Assembly (NCBI GenBank): GCA_036852015.1
Contig: JAANDG010000061.1
Span: 186,001-250,000 of the forward strand
Source of the DNA: Pelodera strongyloides
Lineage: Eukaryota > Nematoda > Chromadorea > Rhabditida > Rhabditidae
Length of the DNA stretch: 64,000 nt
Direction: 5' to 3'
The position numbers and the translations under genes are program-made. Below the pieces are notes generated by a model that made no database searches, had not been told where the DNA came from, and saw nothing but the letters and a program-made list of their open reading frames with translations. Shown here one piece after another: positions 34,212 through 45,900 of this stretch; the stretch's first letter is position 1, and every line of letters starts with the position of its first letter.

Positions 34212-36518
34212 CAATCAACCAAAACGGGTCCATGATTGAAAGTTATCCTGCTCGTACTAACTATGGCAACTTGGTGACCTATTTCTCAAAGATTTTCCTG
34301 TGATATTTCATTTTCTCCATAGATCTACTGCGCAACTTGGCACCGAATTTGCATATAATACATGTGCCCTCATTTAAATAGTTCAGGACTCTTCGTGGAA
34401 CTCCGCGTCAAAACCGCCCTATGCCCGGATCTCAGTCTTCAGTTGCCAATTTGTTGCCGGAAAAAATTCAATATGACTCATTTTCCCAATGGATATCTGC
34501 ATTCTACAGCGGCTACGATTTAGCTAGATCTGAACGCTGCGCTTTTTATTTCTCTGTATGACCCACTAAATTATATAGGAGAAACTTCACCAATTTATGT
34601 ACGTTTTGAATAGTAATTAGACGTGTTAGCTGTTGGGCAACATACCACATAAGCCCTAACCTAATACCAAGTTACCAAGCATCTGCTTTAAAATCTAAAC
34701 TATTCAAATATTCAACTTTCATATTTTCCCATATTATTCAAAACCAGAACACATATTTTATCTAAATGATATACTTATAGTCTTTCAATGTATATTTTTC
34801 CTCACAGAAGCTTTTTCAATAAATCGATACCAATCCTATTCCCATCAGACACATAAAATAAGTTGTTCTACGTCGTAAAGCATAAAAATTGCAAATCAAA
34901 GTCTGCCAATTCTTTATTCAATAATCTACCATATTCTTTGTGCAATAAAAAGGGAGCCAAACATAAATAAACTTTAAATAAATTATTAAACGACAATTCA
35001 AATCATCCTCTAGAGAGAGAATCGCAATTCGCAATGTCAACATTTTCCTAGGAAATTTAAATGATAAATCGACTGATTCCAGAATATTGAATTCAGAAAT
35101 GATATGGACAAAATATGAGCGCTAGGCCAAATCTACCGTATCCCAGATTCAATAAAATCAATCGATAACGGCGCCCAGTAATCTATACCAGTCTTATCAA
35201 ATAAACAAATGCATGATTCAACATGCAATCAATACATGCTGAGCACACACACACAAATCATAAATACTCGAGTTCTAAAAACACATAAAAAGAGTAAGAG
35301 CCGTTTTGTGGCGACAGCGACCCAACAGCAAGTACTGGATATCAAAGCGAAATGACAGGTGGTTTGTGGAAATAAGCTTCCACGCATTCAGCACACAATA
35401 GAACACACGTTGCAAAACCACCGACCATACCGCTTGAAAAACAGCCGCGAGTCGCCATCTTTTTGGAGAGTACTACTTCGCAGTTATCAGAAAATATACG
35501 AGTAGGTATCACAAGAGAAGACATATGGTTTTTTCAGTGGCATACTCATTTAACCAACCTAACCCTTGGGTAACATTCCAGTTCCCAAACAGAAAGGGTG
35601 GAAATACAAGCACACCCACACCCCAAAAAAACCCAAAACATCAACAAACCTCAAACACAGAGAAGCGAGTAAACGACAAAGAACGAATGAATGCAATCGT
35701 AAATAAAATCACTTTCCATAAAAAAAGTGCAAAGACAAAAAAAAACCAGTGCATAACATAAATAAATAATAAAACAAAATCTTAAGGCCGCTAAAACTCC
35801 GGTAAAATGTTGAACACAGTTAGGCGGGATAAATTGGATCAAAGGAGAAAGGGGATAAAACAAAAGGAGAGTAGATTCAATACTCCCGGAAAATGTCACC
35901 ATCACTACTAAATTCTACAATTTGGTTCTCCACTCACGCTCAGGGCCCCAAATTTTACATTTTCCCATCTTAGGACCATGACAATCTCAAACAGGGTTGA
36001 TTTAGCAGAGTAAGGAATAGGAGCTTAGCCCTGTAGAATCCCGGGCAACAAAACCTTAACTAACAAAAAAACGTAAACGAAGAAGAAAAACTGACGAGTG
36101 TAATGAAATTACTTATCACAATTGGTCATATGGTGTTCAGGTACGCAAAACAATTCAGATGTAAGGCAATACGGCGACGACGAAATACAAAACAAGTGTT
36201 GTTCCCTTCTTACAAACAAACAAATAAACAAACAAACAGACAAAAAGGTGAAATAAACTAATAAACACAATGATAATAATAATAATAATAACGAGGGACA
36301 TATCTACATTAGAAGGAAGGGTGGGTACACTACCGCGCATTGGTACATACTATACGAATATGGTAGACTTTCATTTGGCTCCAAAACATGACCAAATAAT
36401 TCTCAAGTTCGAGGAGGGAGCAATAAAACAGGATGATAAGACGGGAGTGGTCATGTGTCATTCTTGTGGGGAAAGACTACAGACTACAAAACAAGAGTCT
36501 AAAAGACGCATCACTCAC
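34212..36518. other. Intergenic between convergent arrestin-like and SPATS2-like genes
   Basis: AT-rich, 2.3 kb, with an AAT run near 36270-36290. GAGCAATAAAACAGGATGAT at 36418 recurs at 36701, so a 25-base duplication flanks the last SPATS2-like exon. No gene is supported. The longest frames lack splice sites or motifs. Confidence 0.4.
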
Positions 36519-39500
36519 TTAGCTCATGATGGAGAGCTCGGGCATGGCCATCTTGCCAGCCGGCTTCTTGTCATTGTTGCGGACGCGTTCCTTTCTGGGA
36601 CGAGGGGGCACCACTCCCGCTCCGGCAGTCACGAGTGATGGGTCGAGGCCGCGGGCGGCGAACTGGGCCTGCAAACCAGCAGAGATAATTAAAGAAGCAG
36701 GAGCAATAAAACAGGATGATAAGACAAAGTGTCACACTCCTCCAAATCACATATTATATACCTAACGTTGCGCAGTTTTCCACAAAGGTATTACGGTTCC
36801 TCAACAAGCTGACCTTTGCGCATGTGACAAGATATCTGAACTCACATGCAGTATATGCAAATGGTGTTATACCACTTTAATAATCTGGCAACCCACCTCA
36901 ATGCTCTTCTGAATGGCGGCCAGCTGCTCAGCAGTCAGTCCGTCCGAGGACATCTGGAGACCGCCGGTGGCCATCTGGGTCTTGGGCGCCGATGGGGCAC
37001 TGACAGACTTCTTCTCGTCTAAACAACGGGAATATACAAAACAACTTGGACCAAGCCGCATAAATAGAAAATCACCAATAAAAATGACGGAAAATCTATG
37101 AGACAAATTCAACTAACACTTCTAATCAGGAAATATAGAACTGTAGGCGGTAAGGTACACGCATTAGAGAAGCTAACATCATTTCATATGTAATATCTAA
37201 ACCTAAACAACTAACCCGGGGTCCTCTGTCCCACTAACAATCATAAGCAATATCAGTAAAGAAATAAGGAATTGAGCAACAAAATAAACCCTACAAACTC
37301 AGGCACCCATCCATTCATCAAAAGTAGGTAACTAGCTGTAGCTGGCAAAATTTTGCACTAAAGCCACATTCCCATTAAATTTAAACAAGCGAGAAACCCC
37401 CTACACAAAAAAAACTTTAAAGTGACTGACCCACTGATACTGGTGAGACATGGCCACCCAGTCCGGAGTCGTGCTCGCTGCTCACAATGCTCGAGTGCGA
37501 GTTGGAGTGCTTAATGGTGCTCACCAAAGTGGGCGAGGGAGTCTGCACAGCCACGGCGACTGGCGAGGTGTGCGCCGTGGTCTTGGTCACTTCAACCACT
37601 GCAAGAACACACAATCACATTCGGAATGGACCAATTATCGGTACAAGTAGACAGGTTAAAATTTTAAAATGTTAAATTCAATTAAAAATGACTACTAAAT
37701 ACTACCCTTCCCATATGGGAACTTCCCCATAGGCAGCTGGGCTAGTCTAGTCACTCAGATCTCCTCGGCTAATTACAGTATCAAGTAGAATCGTCAAATA
37801 TATAAACGATCAATAAAAAGATAAATCGCTCCCATAAAATAGCAATTTTCATGCATGAAGCCGGGCCACAAGTTGTGCCACTGCCACCTAGGTTCGTAGC
37901 TAATCTTAATTCCAACGCAGATTTTTTACAGTTTTGCATTTCCGCCAAAGAGCCACACTGGGACACCACCTCTCAGCTCGTTAGTCTAGACACTTGGCAG
38001 CAAAAAAAACACACCGCTTCCGAATGCGTTAACGTCCTTGACCAAGTTTGTCAGATCGTATTGGAATGCCACGGCAGTCGCCAACTGTTGTTCCACCTTT
38101 CTCTGTGCAGTGAATGCCTTCAGATCGGCCGCGAACGTCACATCCGAAGAGGCATTTTTGGAACGTTGCAAAAGGGTCTGAAAAGAGGATTGTTGAAAGG
38201 TTTATGGTAGAAAAACTACAAGCTGTCTGATATATGGTTTTGAGACATTGATTGTATATGTACTATTACATACAGCAATCGAGCAATTATGAACCCGGAA
38301 AGTAAAACCCAAACTATGTTAGCGCTATCGCGCTAACAAAGGATAAAGGATTCGGATACATTTTTCACGTACACTATACAATACCGATTCGCTTCAAGAT
38401 TGCACAATTTCCCATAATGAAAGCAAACCTTTCCAGTTTTTCTATTATCCTGGATGATTCTCTCGCCTTGCTTCTGACTCTGAGACAAAGCGTTGAGTAG
38501 GAGTTGCTCCTTTTCGACTAGCAACTGTTTCAGGGCCTGAAACCAAGAGGACAATCAGAAAATGGAAGGAATTTGAATAGAAAAGAACTGACCATCCTAT
38601 CCAAGATTCCCCTTCTCTGGAGAACTAAAAAGATGTACACTTTTTTTTTTGAATTTCCAGAAAACGCGAGCAGGTAGGGAAATTTAAAAAGATCCAGTAT
38701 TCAAGAAATATCACAAATTTGATTGGAAAAAACGATACATTAACAAACAAAGCAGCTGAGGATGCTAAAACACAAAATTGATTATAAAAACATGCCTGGA
38801 AGGTCTTCTGAATCTGGTCCCGTCCTCTGGAGCATTCCTGTGCGAAGTGAGTGGCTACCTGAGCCGCCTCAGCATCATACGTTTGTAGCCAATCAGCCTA
38901 GAAAGAAGCAATTGAAGTAATAGTGAGAACATGAATGATAGCCAGGCAGGGAAGGGAATATCAAATGAGGTGCATAAGCTTCCAACATATTCAAGTTAAC
39001 AAATTTGATACATACACTTCAAAACCCACACAACTTGGGAAAACTGCGGACACCAACTTACTACTAGTGTTGAGTCTTAAAATATCCAGAAGAGATTTTT
39101 GGAATCAGAAACACAGGGTTTCAATTCGCAGGTTGGCTCGTTGTAGTCGTTGTTCAATTTCCGATTCCGAATAGTTTTGTCAAAACCACAAACCTCAGAA
39201 GACGAGTTCTTCGTGCTGGCTGCATGGAATCCATTGGTTTGTCGAGCGGGCGCAGTCTTTGGTTGCGAAACGAGTGAGACGCTGGGAGCCAGAACGGCCT
39301 CAGGCTTGTCTGAAAGCAAACAAACTGTAACTTTTTTCCTTCTTTTAAAATTTTAAATGCGCATTTGAGTGTTCTTTTTGAGCGCACACTCCATGGCTAA
39401 ACATGATATATGCGTTTTTTAGTCACTACAGTCATTACAGGCATATATATGTCAGCACAGTATGACTACACTACGATTTAGAATTTACAATTTACATCAT

Positions 39501-40709
39501 CAAGCACCAGCTAGTTTTGAAACGTATGTGGGATTTACGAATCATACTTATTAGTTCATCGTCCTCACAGGTGGGTTGGGTGCAGGGCATAAAACTCGTC
39601 GGGAAAAGCTCAAAACCACCATCCAAATATATGCAGTGTTTCCGAAACTTGTATATCTTTATGATACGCTTCCGATTTTCACCATATCTAATATTCTAAT
39701 CCTGACGGTGGTATTGCTAGGAGCTCAAGACCACCGTCTAAATTTATGCAATATGCTAATTCGGATGGTGGTTTCGTCGGTCAAAGCGTCAACGAGTTTA
39801 TGCCATGGTTGGGTGCGTGCAAACATCGTTTTTTTTTTGTGAGCTCCGAACTCGTATGCGAGATCTCGCTTTATTTTGTCTATTATGTCTCACGTCAATA
39901 ATTTGCACATACTAACAGGGCATACATTTTCCGGTAGCTCCTCCAAAATTATGTTTTAATATTAATGCAAAGTTTCAAAACCACATCCTCACCCGCACTC
40001 GGCACGCTCAATATTCGAGTCGTGCAGATGATTCGTGGGTAAGCTTGCGGCGGACTCAGACTACTTATACTAACAGTACTTACGAGTATGGGTGGTGGAA
40101 GGAGCTACAGGAGCAGGGGCACTCTGCTTTTGTTCTTCGGGCTTCTTCTTCTGGACAGCCGTCGGTTTCTTGTTTTTCTTCGGACGCACCCACTCGTCCA
40201 AAACCGCGTTTCTATCTGAAAGTCAGAAGCTGAGTGGGTACTACTGTAAACCACTGTAATAAAAAGAGAAGGACAGCTAATCTAGGTAGAACCAAAATGC
40301 GCAAACTACCGTTATTCAAACACAAAAAAAAGGTTCCAAAGAAGAAAGAAACGTACTGCTTGCTTAATTCTTCGAAACCGTAATTAAAACACAAACCTTC
40401 GCACAACGCCTGGATGGTTCTTTCGACATTCATGTCGTAAGAGTGAAGTGCCAGCACAATGTCGTTAGTGCTGACGTTCTGCACAACCTGAAAGCAAGAA
40501 TATGGAATATTCAGTGTATGGTTACCATTAATGTATTAAATTCTGCAAACTTACATGTTCTCGTGACAATTTGACCAACAAAAAACAGTAAATCTGAAGA
40601 AAGAAATGATACGTCGACCACTATTTCCAAATTACGAACAAAAATGTGTTTTACATACCTCTCTAACACGAGCAACCATTTCGTTGACTGACTTCTTGCT
40701 GAGCTCCAT
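36519..40709 (-). CDS. SPATS2/SPATS2L-like protein, 413 aa
   Basis: Eleven coding exons in transcript order: 40709-40659, 40593-40555, 40487-40397, 40215-40084, 39309-39194, 38897-38796, 38536-38429, 38177-38015, 37598-37431, 37018-36897, 36668-36519. Residues 31-60 (VVQNVSTNDIVLALHSYDMN, then ERTIQALCE, then LDEW) match the UBA-like start of SPATS2 (NNEI-LVLQHFDN--D-TVQAFMEG, LKEW). A lysine-rich PKKNKKPTAVQKKK block follows, as in the family. The middle, about residues 145-270, is helical and aligns with the SPATS2 core (KQLLVEKEQLLLNALSQSQK, FAADLKAFTAQRKVEQQL, FQYDLTNLVKDV). The C-terminus is Ser/Thr/Pro-rich and then basic. The family is cytoplasmic and linked to RNA binding and stress granules; its precise role is not known. 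One intron uses a GC donor (CAG|GCATGT, next to 38796). An acceptor (TTTGTTTACAG) lies 17 bases before the ATG. Confidence 0.9.
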
Positions 40710-41700
40710 CCTGATTTAAGCCTCCTGTAAACAAATATATATGACATAGAAAATTAACAAATGAGGCCAACAATTATGTAACCATACCGATCGAAATAGC
40801 CGAAAACCAACTTAAAATAACATTAGCAGACTTAACTAAATAGGGAGGGGAGACTTGAGAAATCAAAATCGGAATAAGACAATGCTTTGTATAATATGCG
40901 TCCAAACAGACGGCGTGTTCGGCACACGCAGAAAACTATGTGCCGATTCCATACACATAAGGGTAGAGTTCACAAATTGCTTAGACGGAATTTGAACAGT
41001 TTATAATTTGTTCGAAATTCGATTTCAAACACTCGGTGAAATAATCAATTAACATGGACTCAAACACATGATTAGGTAGGCAAATACACTTGATTTTTGC
41101 TAAAACTAGAGTTATAGACGGGAACACTAGGGTGCATATAAACTCGACTCCGAGGAAGCAAATGACGATGATCACCGTAGAGAAGTGCGGACATTTTCAT
41201 CGATGAAAGGACTGATGAGGGAGGTACTTTTTGCCGTTAGTTCACAAAACGTAGCCACTACGAGCACGCACGGGAAACGTTTCTTCCGATGAAGATAAAT
41301 GTGAATTCAAGAAAAATAAGAAATCTAACAACATTTATCGCCACCATACGGAGATTCAACACACAAACGAACAAAATTTGGATGCAAATTCGATCGCGTG
41401 TTGGCATCCGCATCGCCGACCGCGACGTAAGCAAAGAAATTCAACAAAACACGCCACACAAAGACGCCTCACGATAATACGCCACATGACGTACCACACC
41501 AAATTTTCGTATTTTTTTATTTTGGGCCCACAGATTTGATGTATTTTGCGTGACTTTATTTGGTTTATGCATCATGTGAAGGTTTCGTTCTTTGTGCAAG
41601 TTCTCCGTCAGTTGAAATGTCCATCTCGCTATTACCACCGCTTGGATCTTTTCATATCGTAAACCTAAACGTAACACTTATTTCTTCATTCCAGGGTAAC
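40710..41700. promoter_or_regulatory. Divergent spacer between SPATS2-like and RPL10A genes
   Basis: 991 bases separating two start codons that point outward, so both promoters probably lie here. Both genes have a 3' splice-site consensus just before their ATG: TTTACAG on the minus strand near 40727, and TTCATTCCAG ending at 41694. No TATA box or other element is convincing. Confidence 0.45.
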
Positions 41701-42720
41701 ATGAGTAAAATCAGCCGTGAGGCGATTACTGAAGTTGTGACTGAGGCCCTCAAGGGCGCTCAAGAGAAGAAGAGAAAGTTCCGTGAGACCATTGAGCTCC
41801 AAATTGGTCTCAAGAACTACGATCCCCAGAAGGACAAGCGTTTCAGCGGATCCGTCAGGTAGCGCCTTTTCGCCAGCATTTGCTGGAAGTCAATGAACAT
41901 TGGCGAAGACTCTCACCCAGGGTCTCTAAACTTGGGTAGGCTATTAAAGCCGAAATAAATGGAAAGTAAGCGTTTTTATTTTGGTGAATGTCTATTTTAT
42001 TATTACTGTAGTGCATTAAACGAAAACGTTGTTCATAGACAAATTTGCTGTTTTTAGACTGAAGCATCTTCCCCGCCCCAATATGAAGATCTGCATTCTT
42101 GGAGATCAGAAGCACTGTGACGAAGCCACTGACGCCGGAATCCCTTGCATGAGTGCCGATGACCTTAAGAAGCTCAACAAGAACAAGAAGCTGATCAAGA
42201 AACTCGCTAAGAGCTACCACGCGTTCCTCGCTTCGGAATCGCTCATTAAGCAGATTCCACGTATTCTCGGTCCCGGACTTAACAAGGCCGGAAAGTTCCC
42301 TGCTGTCGTCACTCACAGTGATTCGTTGGCCGCTAAGGTCGAAGAGTCTAAGGCTACCATCAAGTTCCAAATGAAGAAGGTGAGCTAATTACTACTTCAG
42401 TATAGTATTTAATTACACACCGTGATTTCACACTTAGCACGAGCGACGTAAACCCAATGGGATCCGCCAAAGAGGGGTATTCGATGGCGAATTCAGTGAA
42501 TTTTTTTAACAGAAAGTATGTGTACATGTGTAACTCAAATTTTCTTTAGGTTCTCTGCTTGTCTGTTGCCGTTGGACACGTTGAAATGGCCCCTGAAGAG
42601 CTCGTGAGCAACATCCTGCTCTCTGTTAACTTCCTCGTTTCCTTGCTCAAGAAGAACTGGCAAAACGTCCGCTCACTTACAGTAAAGACTACCATGGGCA
42701 AACCCCAGCGTCTTTACTAA
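41701..42720 (+). CDS. RPL10A: 60S ribosomal protein L10a (uL1), 216 aa
   Basis: Three coding exons, 41701-41858, 42058-42379 and 42550-42720, in phase. The product is the large-subunit protein of the L1 stalk, which helps release deacylated tRNA from the E site. Landmarks are [20 protein letters not shown] at 28-47, [14 protein letters not shown] in the middle, [17 protein letters not shown] and NWQNVRSL, ending TMGKPQRLY. Length matches the usual 216-217 residues. [11 protein letters not shown] and [10 protein letters not shown] are closer to worm than to vertebrate versions. TTCATTCCAG ends six bases before the ATG, fitting a trans-spliced leader or a 5' UTR intron. AATAAA lies at 42748-42753. 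The AAGAB-like gene starts 188 bases downstream on the same strand. Confidence 0.97.
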
Positions 42721-42908
42721 TTTGTTATGCCGTTTGGCGTTGTTTTCAATAAATATTGTTACATATAGCTCTGTATATCTGAAGTTCACGTGTTTTCGCA
42801 TACTATGGCATATTTATTATTTGAGCTGAAGGTGCACGTAGCTTTCTCTGTTCGGATTATTATGATATTCTTGGTGTTTTGAACAGAGCGCGTTCCCGGT
42901 TTGTTAGT
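42721..42908 (+). promoter_or_regulatory. Short intercistronic region between RPL10A and AAGAB-like gene
   Basis: Contains the RPL10A poly(A) signal AATAAA at 42748-42753 and, directly before the next ATG, GGTTTGTTAG, an acceptor-like site. About 140 bases separate the likely cleavage site from that acceptor. In nematode operons such spacing goes with SL2 trans-splicing. Co-transcription is inference. Confidence 0.45.
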
Positions 42909-45900
42909 ATGGTCGTCTCTTACACCGTCGATGAAACCCAAACCACGTGCTCCCAGTTAATTGCCTTCTTGGGTGACTCGGCTCAGGTATTTTAACTTTC
43001 CCGTCCATTGTTTTAATCGGTTAGAGATTATTGAAGTTTTTGCTTTGGGATATTAAAGCGGAATACCGGCCGGTTTTTGAAACACGTCGTGGGTGGCTGA
43101 GTTTGCTTGAAGTCTGCGGTGTATAATACTGTTTTTGAAAGACATGAAGTGCCGTATGCACATGCAAATTAGAGTTATTAGAATAAAATATTTAACGTAA
43201 ATTTGCAGTTGTCCGACATGCGTTTCAAAGACCGTTTTAAAACTTTCGCACGAGCTGATTCTTGAATTTTAGCCGGTGCTTACTTGATTTGTAGTCCCGT
43301 TTCGGGCTTCAACTGGGTAATCTGCCGGCCGTTTCCTATACAGTTTTGTAATTGCAAATGACCCATCGAAACCGAATAGTGTGGATTTTGTTGTTACTTT
43401 TTAGCTTATCCAAGACGTTTCAAGTGCATTGGGCAATGGAAGCACACTTGGTTCGCTGAAGTTGGATAACAAGTATTACACGAGCACAATTGATGTGAAG
43501 TGAGTGAGTTTAGCTGGTCATGAGGTGTATCGGTTTTCTGTCCGTGATGTGGTAAAAAATAAGACTAAGTGAGATTTTTGTGAGATGCCACGAGTGTCAG
43601 TTACATCTAGACGCATACGCCTTGTAGCAGTATGCGTGTTGAGCTTCGTTAACTTGCTGGTTATTTTCAATTTTCAGATGTTTTTCCTCTCCCGCGGACC
43701 TAGCTCAATGGGATCGTTCGTGTGGAGCGCAATCAGAATTTGGTGCACTCGTTATTAAGTGAGTTGTAAAATGTTAAAAGTGCATGCGCAGAGAACTAAT
43801 GCATGACGTTTCCGCACTTTAGAAAAGAAAGGTTGGTTCGAACTAGGCGTCAGGCTGTAGTTCACATTATACTTGTTGTTTGATTGTGCTGTGTACTTTT
43901 AATTGGCGTAATTCAGGTATAACACCAGCTCGCCTGCGTCTCTTTTGACCGAAATCGCCCGGGATGCTCATTTGTATCAGAGTAATGCATCGGTAAGTTT
44001 ATTGAGGCAGAAGTTACGGATCTATTCGGTTATAGGGACCCCAGGCCAAACGCATGGGAAAGGGGGCGGGGCTTAGGTAAAAGTTACTAGAGCGTTGAGA
44101 AATAGGACACACGCAAGCAATAACTTAAAGACAACCTTTATGAATACCATTTTCACTCTTAGCTTTTTTGACTTTTTATGGTACACCAAACCACATGTAG
44201 TGCCTCTTGAGCTCTCCTGGTGCTTGGGTTGGGATATTTCCTAGTCACCTCAATGACATAACTATTAGCATAGCATAAGAAAGAGGCGAGCCATATAAGT
44301 AGTTGCGCTAGACTAATACGTTTCACATGTTTGCGGGACCCCAAACAGATCATAGAGGTGGATGAGACATGGCATTTCGGTTGGGGGACCCCAAAAGAGT
44401 GATGAGATAGGGCATGTGGGTTGGGGGACCCCAAACAGATCATAGAGGTTGATGAGACATGGCATTTGGGTTGGGGGACCCCAAAAGAGTGATGAGATAG
44501 GGCATGTGGGTTGGGGGACCCCAAACAGACCGGTCATATAAGGCATGTGGGTTAATATATAAGCAAATACTACTACTTTTTTAGTGGATTCGTTTAGAGG
44601 TAGACAAGCTTGCTTTTACATTGATTACTTATAGTTGCAGCTTTCTGCGGCTAAAAGTGACTTTCTGCCTCTCTGAAGCCTAAGCCCCGCCCCCTTTCCC
44701 GTGCGTTTGGCTTGGGGTCCCTATAACCGAATAGATCCGAAGTTACCACACGCAATTATTGTTTGTCGAATGGAACCATTGTGCTAGGGTACAGTAGGCG
44801 TCTAGCGGTATCTTGCAGTACGAATTCGTAGAGCGCACGTTTTTTTTTGCTTATTTCTTTCTTTAGAATGTTTTAGGGCCCGAACGTACATCATACTAAT
44901 TCAACCCTATAATGGGGAAGCAGTTCGGTTCGGTTGAATAGTTAAACTGCCTCGTTGCTGATGATTTCCTGTTTTTCATGTAATTAATGCATTACCGTAC
45001 TGTGTAGTATACTGTATACGTATAGTATACTGTATACGTATAGTATACTGTATACGTAATACGTATATAATAATGTATACGTATAGTATACTGTATACGT
45101 ATAGTATACTGTATACGTATAGTATACTGTATACGTAATACGTATATAATAATGTATACGTATAGTACACTGTATACGTATAGTATACTGTATACGTATT
45201 ACGTATAGAATACTGTATACATGTAGTGTACTGTATGCGAATACGAATAGTATACTGCATACGTATAGTGTACTGTATACGTATAGCATACTGTATATTT
45301 GCACCCCTATAATTCATTCCTGCACCTTTGTTTAGATGATTGTATTGGATGATGAGTCGACCGTGGACAGGGCCATTGCCGAAAAGGTCCAAGAATGGTC
45401 CCATAGAAACTTGTTTGAGCTTATCTACCTGAAGCCTAGCGAGGTGAATTTTACAGTTTGCTTGCGCTTCTTTGTGTAGTGTTAACTTAAATAACGTCTT
45501 TCCCACTCTCCTACTTTTTTTCTGTCATTTTAGTGCTAGTTTTGACAAGTACGCTCGTACGGCTTCTTGTTGCATGAAATAAGTACATTTTCTCAGTTTT
45601 GTGTTGAATGTATTTATTTAGTTCTCGTATCTCAACATGTGTACTTTTCTATATATTGTCCAAAAGTTCTAGGTTCTGTGTTTAACAACTCAGTATTTGG
45701 GCAACTTGAAGCGAAATACGGGCCGGTTTCGGAAACGCATCGTAGACAGCTGAATCCTTACGTATTTATGCAAAGTTGCTCGAATTTAGCTCGATTTTCT
45801 ATTCTAATTTATGTTCATTTGCATAGCTGCATAAGAATGCTGATGTACTCGATGTGTTTCAAAAACCGGCCCGTTACTTCGCTTTAAGTGATCGGTCTCT

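Noticed and set aside
41855..42370. 171-codon minus-strand frame
   Set aside because: Antisense shadow of the RPL10A coding exon and intron 1.
44159..44546. Minus-strand frames reading Pro-Asn-His-Ala-Leu-Ser repeats
   Set aside because: Produced by the GGGGACCCC tandem array inside the TIR transposon.
44976..45506. 176-codon minus-strand Tyr/Ile/Thr repeat frame
   Set aside because: Translation of the 18-base satellite; overlaps real exon 5 of the AAGAB-like gene on the other strand.
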